Assembly (NCBI RefSeq): GCF_008693385.1
Contig: NZ_CP044065.1
Span: 1,116,001 to 1,180,000, forward strand
Direction of reading: 5' to 3'
Length of the DNA: 64,000 nucleotides
From: Cupriavidus pauculus
Lineage (GTDB): Bacteria > Pseudomonadota > Gammaproteobacteria > Burkholderiales > Burkholderiaceae
The notes beneath the pieces are model-generated. The model saw only the letters and a program-made list of their open reading frames with translations. It did no database searches and was not told where the DNA came from. This document shows positions 1 through 9,091 of the stretch, piece after piece. The position numbers were made by a program, and so were the translations under genes. The number at the start of each line of letters is the position of its first letter. Position 1 is the stretch's first letter.

Positions 1-940
1 CGGACAGCGCGATGAGGCCGGTGTTCTGCGTGAAGGCGTTGTACGGAAAGCTGTTGAAGATGCCGCCAAGCATCGTGGAGAGGCCATCGGCGCGAAACGC
101 GTTACCGAGCGTTTGCTGATCCGCCGGCTTGCCGACGATCTTGCCGATGGCCAGGCAGTTGCCCGTGGTCTCCGCCATGATGATCAGCATCGCCAGCACC
201 ATGATGAGCGCGGGCGCCAGGCGGAACTCCGGCATGCCGAAAGCGAACGGCGCGCTGATCTCGAACCAGGCGGCGCTGCCGACATGAGAGAAGTCGGTCA
301 GCCCGAACGCGGTGGCGATGATCGTTCCCGCCACCAGCCCCAGCAACACCGACAGATTCCCCACGATGCCGCGGAAGCGCGCGTTGATCACGAGCGTGAC
401 CACAATCGTGGCGGCACCCAGCAGGAGGTTCGGTACGCTGCCAAATCCGGGCGCGCCAGGGTCGCCGCCGCCGAGCCAGATGGCGGCCGCAGGCATCAGC
501 GATACACCGATGATCGTGATCAGGCTGCCGATGACCACCGGCGGAAAAAAGCGGAGCAGCCGGCTGAACACCGGCGCCAGCGCAATCGTGGCCGCGCCCG
601 CCGCGATGACCGAGCCGAACACGACGGTCAGCCCGTACTGCTGTCCGATCATGATCATCGGCGCCAACGCGATAAAGGAGCAGCCCTGGATCAGCGGCAG
701 GCGCGCGCCGAACTTCCATATGCCGAGGCACTGGAGGATCGTCGCGATGCCCGACGTCAGCAGATTCGCATTGATCAGGGTGACGACCTGCGCCGAGGAC
801 AGGCCGAGCGCACTGCCAAGGATCAGCGGCACCGCGACAGCGCCCGCATACATCACCAGTACATGCTGCAAGCCGTAACTTGCCAGCTGCCTCGCCGGCA
901 GCACCTCGTCCACCGGGTCCACCGCGGTGCTCTTGCTCAT
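1..940 (-). CDS. NCS2 family purine (xanthine/urate-type) permease, partial
   Basis: Inner-membrane nucleobase symporter of the NCS2 family; the 3' part lies beyond the left window edge. Translation from the ATG at 940 gives about 313 residues of almost continuous hydrophobic segments. The early LQHVLVMYAG segment and, near the window edge, the family signature QNTGLIALS (form QNxGxxxxT/S) are both visible. This signature favours the xanthine/uric-acid branch over the uracil branch, but the substrate is inferred. A GGGAGAGGG ribosome site precedes the start. A LysR gene is transcribed divergently 196 bp away and is the obvious candidate regulator. A strong hairpin (965-989) lies in its leader. 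Confidence 0.85.
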   Translation of the reverse strand, partial: MSKSTAVDPVDEVLPARQLASYGLQHVLVMYAGAVAVPLILGSALGLSSAQVVTLINANLLTSGIATILQCLGIWKFGARLPLIQGCSFIALAPMIMIGQQYGLTVVFGSVIAAGAATIALAPVFSRLLRFFPPVVIGSLITIIGVSLMPAAAIWLGGGDPGAPGFGSVPNLLLGAATIVVTLVINARFRGIVGNLSVLLGLVAGTIIATAFGLTDFSHVGSAAWFEISAPFAFGMPEFRLAPALIMVLAMLIIMAETTGNCLAIGKIVGKPADQQTLGNAFRADGLSTMLGGIFNSFPYNAFTQNTGLIALS

Positions 941-964
941 TCGCCCTCTCCCTCGCTGATGATG

Positions 965-989
965 GGGGCAGCGGAATTCCCGCTGCCCC
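965..989. promoter_or_regulatory. Perfect 10-bp-stem hairpin / inverted repeat
   Basis: GGGGCAGCGG (965-974) and its exact reverse complement (980-989) flank the 5-nt loop AATTC. It lies about 25 bp upstream of the purine permease start, between divergent genes. No T-tract follows on either strand, so a terminator is unlikely. It could be an operator or a leader hairpin; the role is unknown. Confidence 0.45.
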
Positions 990-1108
990 AGATATGTGCG
1001 CGACATGCACGAAGACAGGGCGCCACATCACGCGAACCTCGCGTTGTTGCCCGCACCGGCGTCGCTAGGGCATGATCCATCGGAGACGTCATCCAACCAA
1101 ATCAACAG

Positions 1109-1127
1109 CCATCGATTTTCTCGATGG
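1109..1127. promoter_or_regulatory. LysR-type T-N11-A box upstream of the LysR gene
   Basis: CCATCGA (1109-1115) and TCGATGG (1121-1127) form a perfect 7-bp inverted repeat with a 5-bp spacer, containing T1112-N11-A1124, the classical LysR binding pattern. It ends 9 bp before the chosen LysR start, which would suit autorepression. Confidence 0.45.
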
Positions 1128-1136
1128 AAAAGGGCT

Positions 1137-2051
1137 ATGCGGTTTTCGCTGGAGCAGGTGCAGGTGTTCGTCGTCGTGGTGGAAACGGGGTCGTTTTCCG
1201 CGGCGGCGCGACGGCTGGGAAAGACACAATCGACGATCAGCAGCGCCATCTCCAACCTGGAGATCGACCTCGGCGTCACGTTGTTCGATCGAACTCACAA
1301 GATCCCCACCGTCACGGAGGCGGGCCGCACGCTGCTGGGGGAGGCCACCGCCGTCCTCGAGCGCTGCCGGTCGCTCGAAGCGCATGCCGCGAGCCTGGCG
1401 GGTGCGAATCCCGCCGAGCTCACGCTTGCGATCGAGATCCCCTACAACACCGTCATGCCGGTCCTGATGGATTTCGAACGCGAGTTCCCCTATGTCGACC
1501 TGACCATTCGCAATCCGATGTCGGGTGACGTGAGTGAACTGGTGTTGAAAGGAGACGCCGCGGTTGGCATTGCGTTCGCGCAGCCCGGTTATTCGCCCGA
1601 GCTCGACTTCGTGCAGCTCGGCAAGCTGATCATGGTCCACGTTACGCATCCCGAGCACCCGCTGGCCTCTCTCGATCGCGTGTCGTTCGAGGATCTGCAT
1701 GCCTATCGTCGCCTTGCCTTCACCGCGCACGCAAACAAGCTGCCGACGACGGAGTACCTTCGCGCGGCGCGCACCTGGCAGGCGGAAAGCTATCTCGCGC
1801 TGATGGAGATGGTCAGCAACGGTCTCGGCTGGGCGACGCTGCCGCGGCAGCTGATTCGCGATGAACTGGCGCGAGGCGATCTCGTCGAGCTGCAGCTGGC
1901 GGCGTATCCGCATACGGACTGGCTCGTCGGCGTCGACCTCGTATGGCGCAGGTCAGCGAACCGCGGCCGCGCCCACAGATGGCTCCACCAACGGCTGCAA
2001 CGGCACATGGTTTTCGAAGTCGGCGCGGGCGGGCAACGCACTACGCGATAG
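1137..2051 (+). CDS. LysR family transcriptional regulator
   Basis: DNA-binding regulator of about 304 residues, the usual LysR length. The N-terminal winged HTH covers roughly residues 1-60 (SFSAAARRLGKTQSTISSAI is the recognition-helix region); the C-terminal effector-binding domain follows from about residue 90. An upstream in-frame extension to 996 is possible, but the ATG at 1137 places the HTH at the normal distance from the N-terminus. It is divergent from the purine permease, which suggests purine-transport control by inference. Its 3' end overlaps the opposing LysR gene by 11 bp, a tight tail-to-tail arrangement. Confidence 0.9.
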   Translation: MRFSLEQVQVFVVVVETGSFSAAARRLGKTQSTISSAISNLEIDLGVTLFDRTHKIPTVTEAGRTLLGEATAVLERCRSLEAHAASLAGANPAELTLAIEIPYNTVMPVLMDFEREFPYVDLTIRNPMSGDVSELVLKGDAAVGIAFAQPGYSPELDFVQLGKLIMVHVTHPEHPLASLDRVSFEDLHAYRRLAFTAHANKLPTTEYLRAARTWQAESYLALMEMVSNGLGWATLPRQLIRDELARGDLVELQLAAYPHTDWLVGVDLVWRRSANRGRAHRWLHQRLQRHMVFEVGAGGQRTTR

Positions 2052-2952
2052 GGCGGATATACGCCGCCAGCTCCTCGGGCGTGCCTGACGGGAAGGCCTC
2101 CTTCAGGTGGTCGAGGAATGCGGTGACGCGGATGCTGAGATGCCGCCGCGACGGATAGAGCGCCCATAACGCGACCTCCGTGCCCGCGATATCGCCCCAG
2201 CGCGACAGCGCGCCCGACGCGAGGTCCGCGCTCACCATCGACAACGGCAGGCAGGCGGCGCCCATCCCGAGCCGGACCGCATCGCGTATCAGGAACAGGG
2301 ACGAGAGCACTGCCACGGGCGTGATGGGAAGCCGGACCTGACCCGCGCGCGTGGTGACCTCCCAGGACGAACGCTGCTCGCTTTCCTGTCGGACGATGGC
2401 CGGGACGGGGCGATCGGCCTTGCGCGGGCGGCGCAGATCCTGCGCCGCGACGACCACCAACCGGTCGCGAACGAAGATGCGGCCGATGAGGTCTTCATCG
2501 CGGTCCGGGTTGACGCGGATCGCGAGGTCGTAGCCCTCCGCAAGCATGTCCACGCTGCGGTCCTCCGTCGTGACTTCCAGCCGTACCTCGGGATACTTCC
2601 GCGCGAATGTCGCGATGAGCTTCCCCATCGCGATCTGGGAGAACAGCGCCGGCGCGGTGATGCGCAGACGCCCGCGAGGCCGTTCGCTCCCGGAAGCGAT
2701 CGCCGACGCGCTCTCCGCGATCTCGGCGAGCAGCGCCCCCGTCCGCGCATATAGCGCGTGTCCTTCCTGCGTGAGCGCGAGACCCCGGGGCCCGCGTTCG
2801 AAGAGCCGCAGCGAGAGGCTGTCCTCCAGCTCGGCGATCTTGCGCGATAGCGTGGCCTTGGGCCGCCCGGTCGCGCGTGCCGCGGCGCCCAGGCTTTCGT
2901 GGCGGGCGACGAGGTTGAAATCGGCCAGCGCGAGGAGATCGAGGTGTTCCAT
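2041..2952 (-). CDS. LysR family transcriptional regulator
   Basis: LysR regulator of 303 residues. The HTH is at about residues 4-62 (ESLGAAARATGRPKATLSRK) and a substrate-binding domain of the type found in DsdC/CrgA-like members follows (DLAIRVNPDRDEDLIGR). The start at 2952 is chosen because an upstream extension adds 25 residues ahead of the normal LysR N-terminus. It diverges from the NmrA-type reductase at 3060, the likely target; LysR genes facing NmrA-type reductases are a common pair. A short TCAA-TT-TTGA inverted repeat at 2969-2978 lies in the shared 107-bp promoter region. Confidence 0.9.
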   Translation of the reverse strand: MEHLDLLALADFNLVARHESLGAAARATGRPKATLSRKIAELEDSLSLRLFERGPRGLALTQEGHALYARTGALLAEIAESASAIASGSERPRGRLRITAPALFSQIAMGKLIATFARKYPEVRLEVTTEDRSVDMLAEGYDLAIRVNPDRDEDLIGRIFVRDRLVVVAAQDLRRPRKADRPVPAIVRQESEQRSSWEVTTRAGQVRLPITPVAVLSSLFLIRDAVRLGMGAACLPLSMVSADLASGALSRWGDIAGTEVALWALYPSRRHLSIRVTAFLDHLKEAFPSGTPEELAAYIRPIA

Positions 2953-3059
2953 ATTTGGGACGACGCGTTCAATTTTGACGGCTACCGGAGCGAATATGGA
3001 TCGATTACTGTTTCCTGGCAAGTGCAATTTTCTTAGCCAACTTTCGTCAGGAGAACAGC

Positions 3060-3932
3060 ATGACCATCCTTATCACCGGTGCAACAGGGCGCGTCGGGCG
3101 CCAAGTCGTGGGCCAACTCGTGCAGCGCGGTGCCAATGTCCGCGCGCTCGTCCGGGATCCATCCAAGGGAGAGCTCCCGCCAGAGGTGGATATCGTTCAA
3201 GGCGATATGCTCGACATTGCCGCGTTGCGGAAAGCCTTCGTCGGCGTGCGGACGCTGTTCCTGCTCAATGCCGTGGCGGGAGACGAATTCACCCAGGCGT
3301 TCACCGTCCTCAATATCGCCCGCGAGTCGGGGGTGCGGCGCATCGTCTATCTGTCGGTCATGCACGCGGAGCGCTTCGCGAACGTGCCGCACTTCGCCGT
3401 GAAGCTGGCGGTTGAGCGGTTGATCGAACACGCCGGCTTCAGCGCGACCGTGCTGCGGCCGGCTTATTTCATGGATAACGAGCACATGGTGAAGGACGTC
3501 ATCCTTAGACACGGCGTGTACCCCATGCCCATCGGCGGCAGGGGCGTCGCGATGGTCGATACCGGCGACATCGCCGAGGTGGCGGCGCTCGAACTGATCC
3601 GCCGCCATGACGGGCCGGAAGACCTGCCCAGCGAAGCCTTCAATCTGGTGGGTCCCGACACGCTGACCGGCAGCGGGCTGGCCGCGATATGGTCGGACAT
3701 CACCGGCCGCACGATCGCTTACGGCGGGGATGATCCAACGGCTTTCGAGGCCAACCTCGCCAACTTCCTGCCTGCGTGGATGGCTTACGAAATGCGCTTG
3801 ATGGCGGAGCGATACGTGAGCGACGGCATGATTCCGGAAGCGGGGGATGTCGAGCGGTTGACGCGTATCCTTGGCCGGCCCCTGCGTGCATACGGGCAGT
3901 TTGCGGCGGCGCTCGCCCGCGCGGCTGCCTAG
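3060..3932 (+). CDS. NmrA-family NAD(P)-binding reductase-like protein
   Basis: Atypical short-chain dehydrogenase of the NmrA group, 290 residues, cytoplasmic. The Rossmann glycine motif GATGRVG sits at residues 7-13, and an early Arg patch (ALVRDPSKG) is typical of NADP(H)-sensing members. There is no canonical YxxxK catalytic pair in a clear position, so it may be a redox sensor or a quinone-reductase-like enzyme; the substrate is unknown. A CAGGAG ribosome site supports the start. It is a single gene divergent from the LysR at 2041-2952. Confidence 0.8.
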   Translation: MTILITGATGRVGRQVVGQLVQRGANVRALVRDPSKGELPPEVDIVQGDMLDIAALRKAFVGVRTLFLLNAVAGDEFTQAFTVLNIARESGVRRIVYLSVMHAERFANVPHFAVKLAVERLIEHAGFSATVLRPAYFMDNEHMVKDVILRHGVYPMPIGGRGVAMVDTGDIAEVAALELIRRHDGPEDLPSEAFNLVGPDTLTGSGLAAIWSDITGRTIAYGGDDPTAFEANLANFLPAWMAYEMRLMAERYVSDGMIPEAGDVERLTRILGRPLRAYGQFAAALARAAA

Positions 3933-3958
3933 CTGCGCGCATGCCTACGCGCGCATCC

Positions 3959-4921
3959 CTACGCGCGAGGCGGCTTGCGCCCGGGGGGCTTTGCCCGCCG
4001 GCGGGGCGCCGGCGCAGCGAACATCGGCATGTCGCGCCGGATACGTTCGAGCAGGGCGTTGGCCGCCACGCCCAGCGGCCTTCCGTTCTTGACGAGCAAC
4101 TGCGCCTTGGCCGATTCGAACAGCGGATGCGCGATGGGCAGGGTGACCAGTTCACCCGAACCCAGCTCGTGATAGGCGGCAAACGCGCCCATCAGCGTGA
4201 TGCCGTGATGGCGTTTGACGAAGTGCCGCAACACGGCGAGCGAATTGGTCGTCAGCGTCGGGCGGATCTGGATGTTCTCGGCGTATGACAGCATCTGCAC
4301 GATCTGTCCGAGCCCGAATGCGGGCGGCATCATCGCCAGCGGAAAGTCGTTCAGCTCATGGACATCGACTTTCGTGCCGCGCAACGCGAGCGGGTGGTTG
4401 GCATGGACGAGCAGCACCACCGGCTGCGATGACGTGGCCACCCAGCGCACGTCCGCATGCGAGGGCGGGTTGTACGCCAGGCCGATATGCGCCCGGCTGT
4501 CCGCCACCTCCTGTAGCACGTTGTTGACGGGCAGCGTATCCACGGTGACATCGAGTCGCGGGTACCGCGCGCAGAAATCGGTGAGCACTTCATCCATCAG
4601 GCTATCGACGTAGCCTTCGCTGGTCGCAATGCGCACCTGGCCATGCTGCAGGCCGCGCAATGCCTGCAGGCGGTCTTCGAACAGTTCGTGTTGGGCACGA
4701 CAGCCTTGCCAGTATTCCAGCAGATGCTGCGCGACTTCGGTGGGCTGCACGCCGCGCGCGTGGCGGTCGAACAGGGACGCGCCCACTTCCTCCTCCAGCA
4801 GGCGTATCTGTCGGGCAATGACGGAAGGCGACGTGTTGATGCTGTCCGCCGCGCCGCGGATCGATCCGTGCGTCAGCACCTCGTGGAAATAGCGCAGCCT
4901 GCGCTGGTTCAGTTCTCGCAT
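3959..4921 (-). CDS. LysR family transcriptional regulator
   Basis: LysR regulator of about 320 residues. The HTH lies at residues 3-62 ([20 protein letters not shown]), followed by the periplasmic-binding-protein-like effector domain. The C-terminus ends in a basic Pro/Arg/Lys tail ([10 protein letters not shown]). A longer reading to 4990 is possible, but the LysR box at 4946-4962 would then be inside the gene, so 4921 is preferred. It diverges from the MFS transporter / M81 hydrolase pair, its probable regulon. Confidence 0.9.
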   Translation of the reverse strand: MRELNQRRLRYFHEVLTHGSIRGAADSINTSPSVIARQIRLLEEEVGASLFDRHARGVQPTEVAQHLLEYWQGCRAQHELFEDRLQALRGLQHGQVRIATSEGYVDSLMDEVLTDFCARYPRLDVTVDTLPVNNVLQEVADSRAHIGLAYNPPSHADVRWVATSSQPVVLLVHANHPLALRGTKVDVHELNDFPLAMMPPAFGLGQIVQMLSYAENIQIRPTLTTNSLAVLRHFVKRHHGITLMGAFAAYHELGSGELVTLPIAHPLFESAKAQLLVKNGRPLGVAANALLERIRRDMPMFAAPAPRRRAKPPGRKPPRA

Positions 4922-4945
4922 ATCGACTTCCGCGTGAAGATGAGT

Positions 4946-4962
4946 GTTGCCGGATGAGCAAC
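4946..4962. promoter_or_regulatory. LysR-type operator between LysR and MFS transporter genes
   Basis: GTTGC (4946-4950), 7-bp spacer, GCAAC (4958-4962): a perfect 5-7-5 inverted repeat containing TGC-N7-GCA, which is T-N11-A. It lies 24 bp upstream of the LysR start and 120 bp upstream of the transporter. Confidence 0.5.
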
Positions 4963-5082
4963 GATAGCCGACTTCGGTTGCTCTTGCCATGCCATTTCAA
5001 CTGCCGCACGATGCTCGAAAACTAAAAGAGCGCACCAGCACAACGTTCATCGCATCCACGAACGACCAAGGGAGTAACCTGC

Positions 5083-6402
5083 ATGACCCCCACACTGCCT
5101 CCGCGTAGCATGCCGGCGCACGATAGCGCCGCGCAACAGGCCCTGTACCGGAAACTGAACTGGCGCCTGCTGCCGTTCCTGCTGCTCTGCTACACGTTTG
5201 CCTACCTCGACCGCGTCAACATCGGTTTCGCCAAGCTGCAGATGCAGAGCGACCTGGGCCTGTCCGATGCGGTGTACGGCCTCGGCGCCGGCATCTTTTT
5301 CTTCGGTTACGTGCTGTTCGAGATCCCCAGTAACCTGCTGCTTCCCCGGATCGGCGCGCGCAAGACGATCAGCCGTATTCTGGTGCTCTGGGGCCTGACC
5401 TCGGCCTGCATGATGTTCGTGCGCGACGAGACCACGTTCTACGTGATGCGCTTTCTGCTGGGCGTGTTCGAGGCCGGCTTTGCTCCCGGCATGATCTTCT
5501 ACCTCACGTACTGGTACGGGCAGCAGCGCATGGCGCGCGTGATGGCCGTCGTGATGCTGGCGGGTCCGCTCGGCGGCATCTTCGGCTCGCCCCTGTCGAC
5601 GTGGCTGATGACGGCGCTCTCGGGCGCGCACGGCCTCGCCGGCTGGCAATGGATGTTCCTCGTCGAGGGCCTGCCTTGCGTCCTGCTGGGCGCCCTGGCG
5701 CTGCGCGTGCTGGCGGACCGGCCTGCCGATGCCAGGTGGCTCACCGACGAAGAAAAGCGCATGATCGCCCACGCGTTGCGCTCGCCCGCCGGCGGCCACC
5801 ATTCGTTCGGCCAGGTCGCGCGCGACCCGCGTGTCTACCTGCTGGCCTTCGCCTACTTCACGATGATCTGCGGCATCTACGCGGTGAGCTTCTGGCTCCC
5901 CAGCATCCTCAAGGCGGATGGCGTCACCGACACCATGCAGATCGGCCTCTATTCGATGATCCCGTATATCGCGGCCGCCATTGCGATGATCATCATCGGC
6001 AGGCGTTCGGACCGGCGCGGTGAACGCCGGCTGCATAGCGCGGTGCCCGCCTTTATCGGCGCCGCCGCGCTGGCGGTGGCCACGCTCTTCAGCGGCAACC
6101 TCGCGGTGTCGCTGCTCTGCATGACGATTGCCACGGCGATGATGTGGACCGCCTACACGGTGTTCTGGGCCATTCCTTCGCAATACCTGAAGGGCGACGC
6201 CGCGGCAGGCGGCATCGCGCTGATCAATACCATTGGCCTCATCGGCGGCTTCCTGAGTCCGACGATCATCGGCTGGGTGCGCACGACCACAGGCAGCATG
6301 CAGGCTGGCCTGCTCGTGATGGTGGCCCTGCTGGTGGCCGGTGCCGTGACGCTCGTCGCCAGCCGCATGCCCGCGCCCCAGGCCAGTCCGGCCGCGATCT
6401 AA
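5083..6402 (+). CDS. MFS transporter, anion:cation symporter (ACS)-like
   Basis: Inner-membrane transporter of 439 residues with about 12 hydrophobic segments. The N-terminus carries the ACS-family hallmark LDRVNIGFAK in TM1 and FEIPSNLLL in TM2. Such proteins import organic anions (tartrate, phthalate, sugar acids) with protons. GGGAG upstream is a good ribosome site. The M81 hydrolase starts 1 bp after the stop, so the two are almost certainly co-transcribed: uptake plus first hydrolytic step is the likely logic. The substrate cannot be read from the sequence. Confidence 0.88.
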   Translation: MTPTLPPRSMPAHDSAAQQALYRKLNWRLLPFLLLCYTFAYLDRVNIGFAKLQMQSDLGLSDAVYGLGAGIFFFGYVLFEIPSNLLLPRIGARKTISRILVLWGLTSACMMFVRDETTFYVMRFLLGVFEAGFAPGMIFYLTYWYGQQRMARVMAVVMLAGPLGGIFGSPLSTWLMTALSGAHGLAGWQWMFLVEGLPCVLLGALALRVLADRPADARWLTDEEKRMIAHALRSPAGGHHSFGQVARDPRVYLLAFAYFTMICGIYAVSFWLPSILKADGVTDTMQIGLYSMIPYIAAAIAMIIIGRRSDRRGERRLHSAVPAFIGAAALAVATLFSGNLAVSLLCMTIATAMMWTAYTVFWAIPSQYLKGDAAAGGIALINTIGLIGGFLSPTIIGWVRTTTGSMQAGLLVMVALLVAGAVTLVASRMPAPQASPAAI

Positions 6403-6403
6403 G

Positions 6404-7924
6404 ATGACATTGAACATGGAGAGCCCCGTGGCACCCCGAATCCTGATTGCCGGTTTCCAGCACGAGACCAATACGTTTGCGCCGTCCAAGGCCACCTATG
6501 CGAGCTTCGAGCGGGGAGAGGGCTTTCCCGCGATGGTGCGCGGCGGCGATGTGCTGGCACTGCGCGATGTGAACATTCCCGCCGGCGGTTTCATCCAGGC
6601 CGCGGAACGCAACGGCTGGTCGCTGAGCCCCGTGATCTGGGCCGGCGCGAGCCCGTCGGCGCACGTTACCGAGGACGCCTTCGAGCGCATCGCCGGCGAG
6701 ATCGTCGAAGCGGCCCGCGACGGCGGTTTCGATGCGGTGTATCTCGACCTGCATGGCGCGATGGTCGCCGAGCATGCCGACGATGGCGAAGGCGAATTGC
6801 TGGCGCGCGTGCGCGGCGCGATCGGCCCCGATGTGCCGCTGGTGGCTTCGCTCGACCTCCATGCCAATGTCACGCAACGCATGCTCGATGCCGCCGACGC
6901 GCTGGTGGCGTACCGCACGTATCCGCATGTCGATATGGCGGAAACCGGGGTGCGCGCGGCAGAGCTGTTGCAGGCGCTCTTGAAGAGCCCGCGACGCTGG
7001 CGGGCTGCCGCGCGCCGGTTGCCATTCCTCATTCCGATCAACGGCATGTGCACGATGCTGGAACCGGCGCGTGGGTTGTATGCGGCGCTGGCCGAGCTGG
7101 AGTCCGATGGCGTCGTCTCGCTGTCGTTCGCCCCGGGTTTCCCGGCCGCCGACTTCCCCGAGTGCGGGCCCGTGATCTGGGGGTACGCCGAGGATGCAGC
7201 GGTCGCCGATGCCGCGGTGCAGGTGCTTTACGACAAGATGCTGGCCGAGGAGTCCGCGTGGGAGGTGCCGTTCCTCTCGCCGGACGAGGCCGTCCGCGAG
7301 GCCATGCGCATGGCGGAGGGCGCCACGCGCCCGGTGGTCATCGCCGATACGCAGGACAACCCCGGCGCCGGCGGCGACTCCAATACGATGGGCATGCTGC
7401 GTGCGCTATTGCGCAACGGCGCGCAGGGCGCGGCCATCGGGTTGATATGGGACCCGGCGGCCGCGGCGGCGGCGCATCGCGCGGGCGTTGGCGCCACGAT
7501 CGACGTGGCGCTCGGTGGCGTGTCCGGGGTGCCCGGCGACGCGCCATTGCAGGCGCGCTTCGAGGTGCTGAAGCTGTCGGACGGCGTTTGCCGGTTCGGC
7601 GGCCCGATGATGCACGGCATGCTCGCCGATGTGGGACCGGTGGCGCTGCTGGGTATCGATGGTGTGCAGGTCGTTGTCAGCGGCGGCAAGGCGCAGATGC
7701 TCGATCGCAATCTCTATCGCGTTGGCGGCGTCGAGCCGGAGGCGATGAAGATCCTCGTGAACAAGAGCTCGGTCCATTTCCGGGCGGACTTCCAGGGCAC
7801 AGCGCATGCGGTGCTCGTGGCAAAGGCCCCCGGCCCGATGACGGCCGATCCCGCGGATCTGCCGTGGACGCGGCTGGCGCCCGGCATTCGGCTCAAGCCC
7901 ATGGGGAAGCCCTTCGCGCCCTGA
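6404..7924 (+). CDS. M81 family metallohydrolase (MlrC-like)
   Basis: Cytoplasmic zinc-dependent hydrolase of about 506 residues related to MlrC, the enzyme that cleaves linearised microcystin products. Visible motifs: HETNTF at residues 20-25, DLHGAM (D115, H117) and LDLHAN (D151, H153), the expected metal-ligand regions; a DNPGAGGDSNT loop marks the C-terminal MlrC domain. Members in soil bacteria are often of unknown substrate. Start uncertain: ATG 6404, ATG 6416 and GTG 6428 are possible, and only the GTG has a well-spaced GGAGA in front. It is coupled to the MFS gene. Confidence 0.85.
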   Translation: MTLNMESPVAPRILIAGFQHETNTFAPSKATYASFERGEGFPAMVRGGDVLALRDVNIPAGGFIQAAERNGWSLSPVIWAGASPSAHVTEDAFERIAGEIVEAARDGGFDAVYLDLHGAMVAEHADDGEGELLARVRGAIGPDVPLVASLDLHANVTQRMLDAADALVAYRTYPHVDMAETGVRAAELLQALLKSPRRWRAAARRLPFLIPINGMCTMLEPARGLYAALAELESDGVVSLSFAPGFPAADFPECGPVIWGYAEDAAVADAAVQVLYDKMLAEESAWEVPFLSPDEAVREAMRMAEGATRPVVIADTQDNPGAGGDSNTMGMLRALLRNGAQGAAIGLIWDPAAAAAAHRAGVGATIDVALGGVSGVPGDAPLQARFEVLKLSDGVCRFGGPMMHGMLADVGPVALLGIDGVQVVVSGGKAQMLDRNLYRVGGVEPEAMKILVNKSSVHFRADFQGTAHAVLVAKAPGPMTADPADLPWTRLAPGIRLKPMGKPFAP

Positions 7925-8026
7925 CATTGTCAATCGAGACTTGAATATCCTTTAACCTGCCAACGCTGTTTCTCCTTCTGCAGGCGCACTACATTGCGCT
8001 GGTCGCTTCAATCAGAGGGAGAACCC

Positions 8027-9082
8027 ATGCAATACAAGCAGCTTGGCAATACCGGACTTCTTGTGTCCCAGCTCTGCCTGGGGACGATGACGTTCAGCAG
8101 CGGACAAGGCATTTACAAGCATATCGGCAACGTCGGTCAGGAACTGGCGGACACGCTCGTCAAGGCGAGTCTCGATGCGGGGATCAATTTCTTTGATACG
8201 GCGGATGTCTATTCCGGCGGCGAAAGCGAGTCGATCCTTGGGCAGGCGTTCAAGAACCTGGATGTGCCGCGCACGGCGTACGTGCTCGCTACCAAGGGTT
8301 ACAGCCGCATGGGGCCGGGGCGCAACGATGTTGGCGCGTCGCGCGGACATCTGATGGATGCCGTGCACGCGAGCCTCCGGCGCCTGGGCACCGATCATAT
8401 CGATCTGTATCAGATTCATGCCACCGACACGGTCACGCCGATCGAGGAAACCCTGCGCGCGCTCGACGATCTGGTCACGCAAGGCAAGGTGCGGTACATC
8501 GGCGTCTCCAACTGGGCCGCGTGGCGAATCGCCACGGCGCTTGGCATCTCGAACGCGAAAAACTATGCACGGTTTGCGACCGTACAGGCGTACTACTCCG
8601 TGGCCGGGCGGGATCTGGAGCGGGAACTGGTTCCGCTGATGCAGCACGAGAAGCTCGGTTTGATGGTGTGGAGTCCACTGGCCGGCGGCCTGCTTTCAGG
8701 ACGGTTCAGCCGCAACAATCAGAACCCGGAAGGCTCTCGCCGCTCCGAATTCGACTTCCCGATCGTCGACAAGGCGCGCGCGTGGGACGTGCTCGACGTG
8801 CTGGCGCCCATCGCCCGCGCGCATGAATGTAGCGTCGCGCGTATTGCGCTGGCATGGCTGCTATCGCGCGATGTGGTGACCAGCGTCATCGTCGGTGCCA
8901 AACGGATCGACCAGCTGACCGATAACCTGGAAGCCACCGGGATCGAACTGTCGCGCGACGAGATCGCCGCGATCGACGCCGTCAGCGCGCTGCCGCCCGA
9001 GTATCCAGGCTGGATGCTCGATACGCAGGGCGCGGACCGCCTCGGGCCCGTCGATTTGTGGGGCGGCGTGACCGCGTCCTGA
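8027..9082 (+). CDS. Aldo/keto reductase
   Basis: NADPH-dependent oxidoreductase with a TIM-barrel fold, 351 residues. The catalytic tetrad is complete: D57 and Y62 (FFDTADVYSGG), K90 (ATKGYS) and H131 (LYQIHATD). Nucleotide-binding C-terminal segments (SVIVGAKRIDQL) are present. The start at 8027 follows AGAGGGAGA; an in-frame upstream start at 7994 is less likely. A possible -10 TACATT is at 7990-7995. The stop lies 9 bp from the end of the opposing LysR gene. The physiological carbonyl substrate is unknown. Confidence 0.9.
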   Translation: MQYKQLGNTGLLVSQLCLGTMTFSSGQGIYKHIGNVGQELADTLVKASLDAGINFFDTADVYSGGESESILGQAFKNLDVPRTAYVLATKGYSRMGPGRNDVGASRGHLMDAVHASLRRLGTDHIDLYQIHATDTVTPIEETLRALDDLVTQGKVRYIGVSNWAAWRIATALGISNAKNYARFATVQAYYSVAGRDLERELVPLMQHEKLGLMVWSPLAGGLLSGRFSRNNQNPEGSRRSEFDFPIVDKARAWDVLDVLAPIARAHECSVARIALAWLLSRDVVTSVIVGAKRIDQLTDNLEATGIELSRDEIAAIDAVSALPPEYPGWMLDTQGADRLGPVDLWGGVTAS

Positions 9083-9091
9083 CCGGGACGG

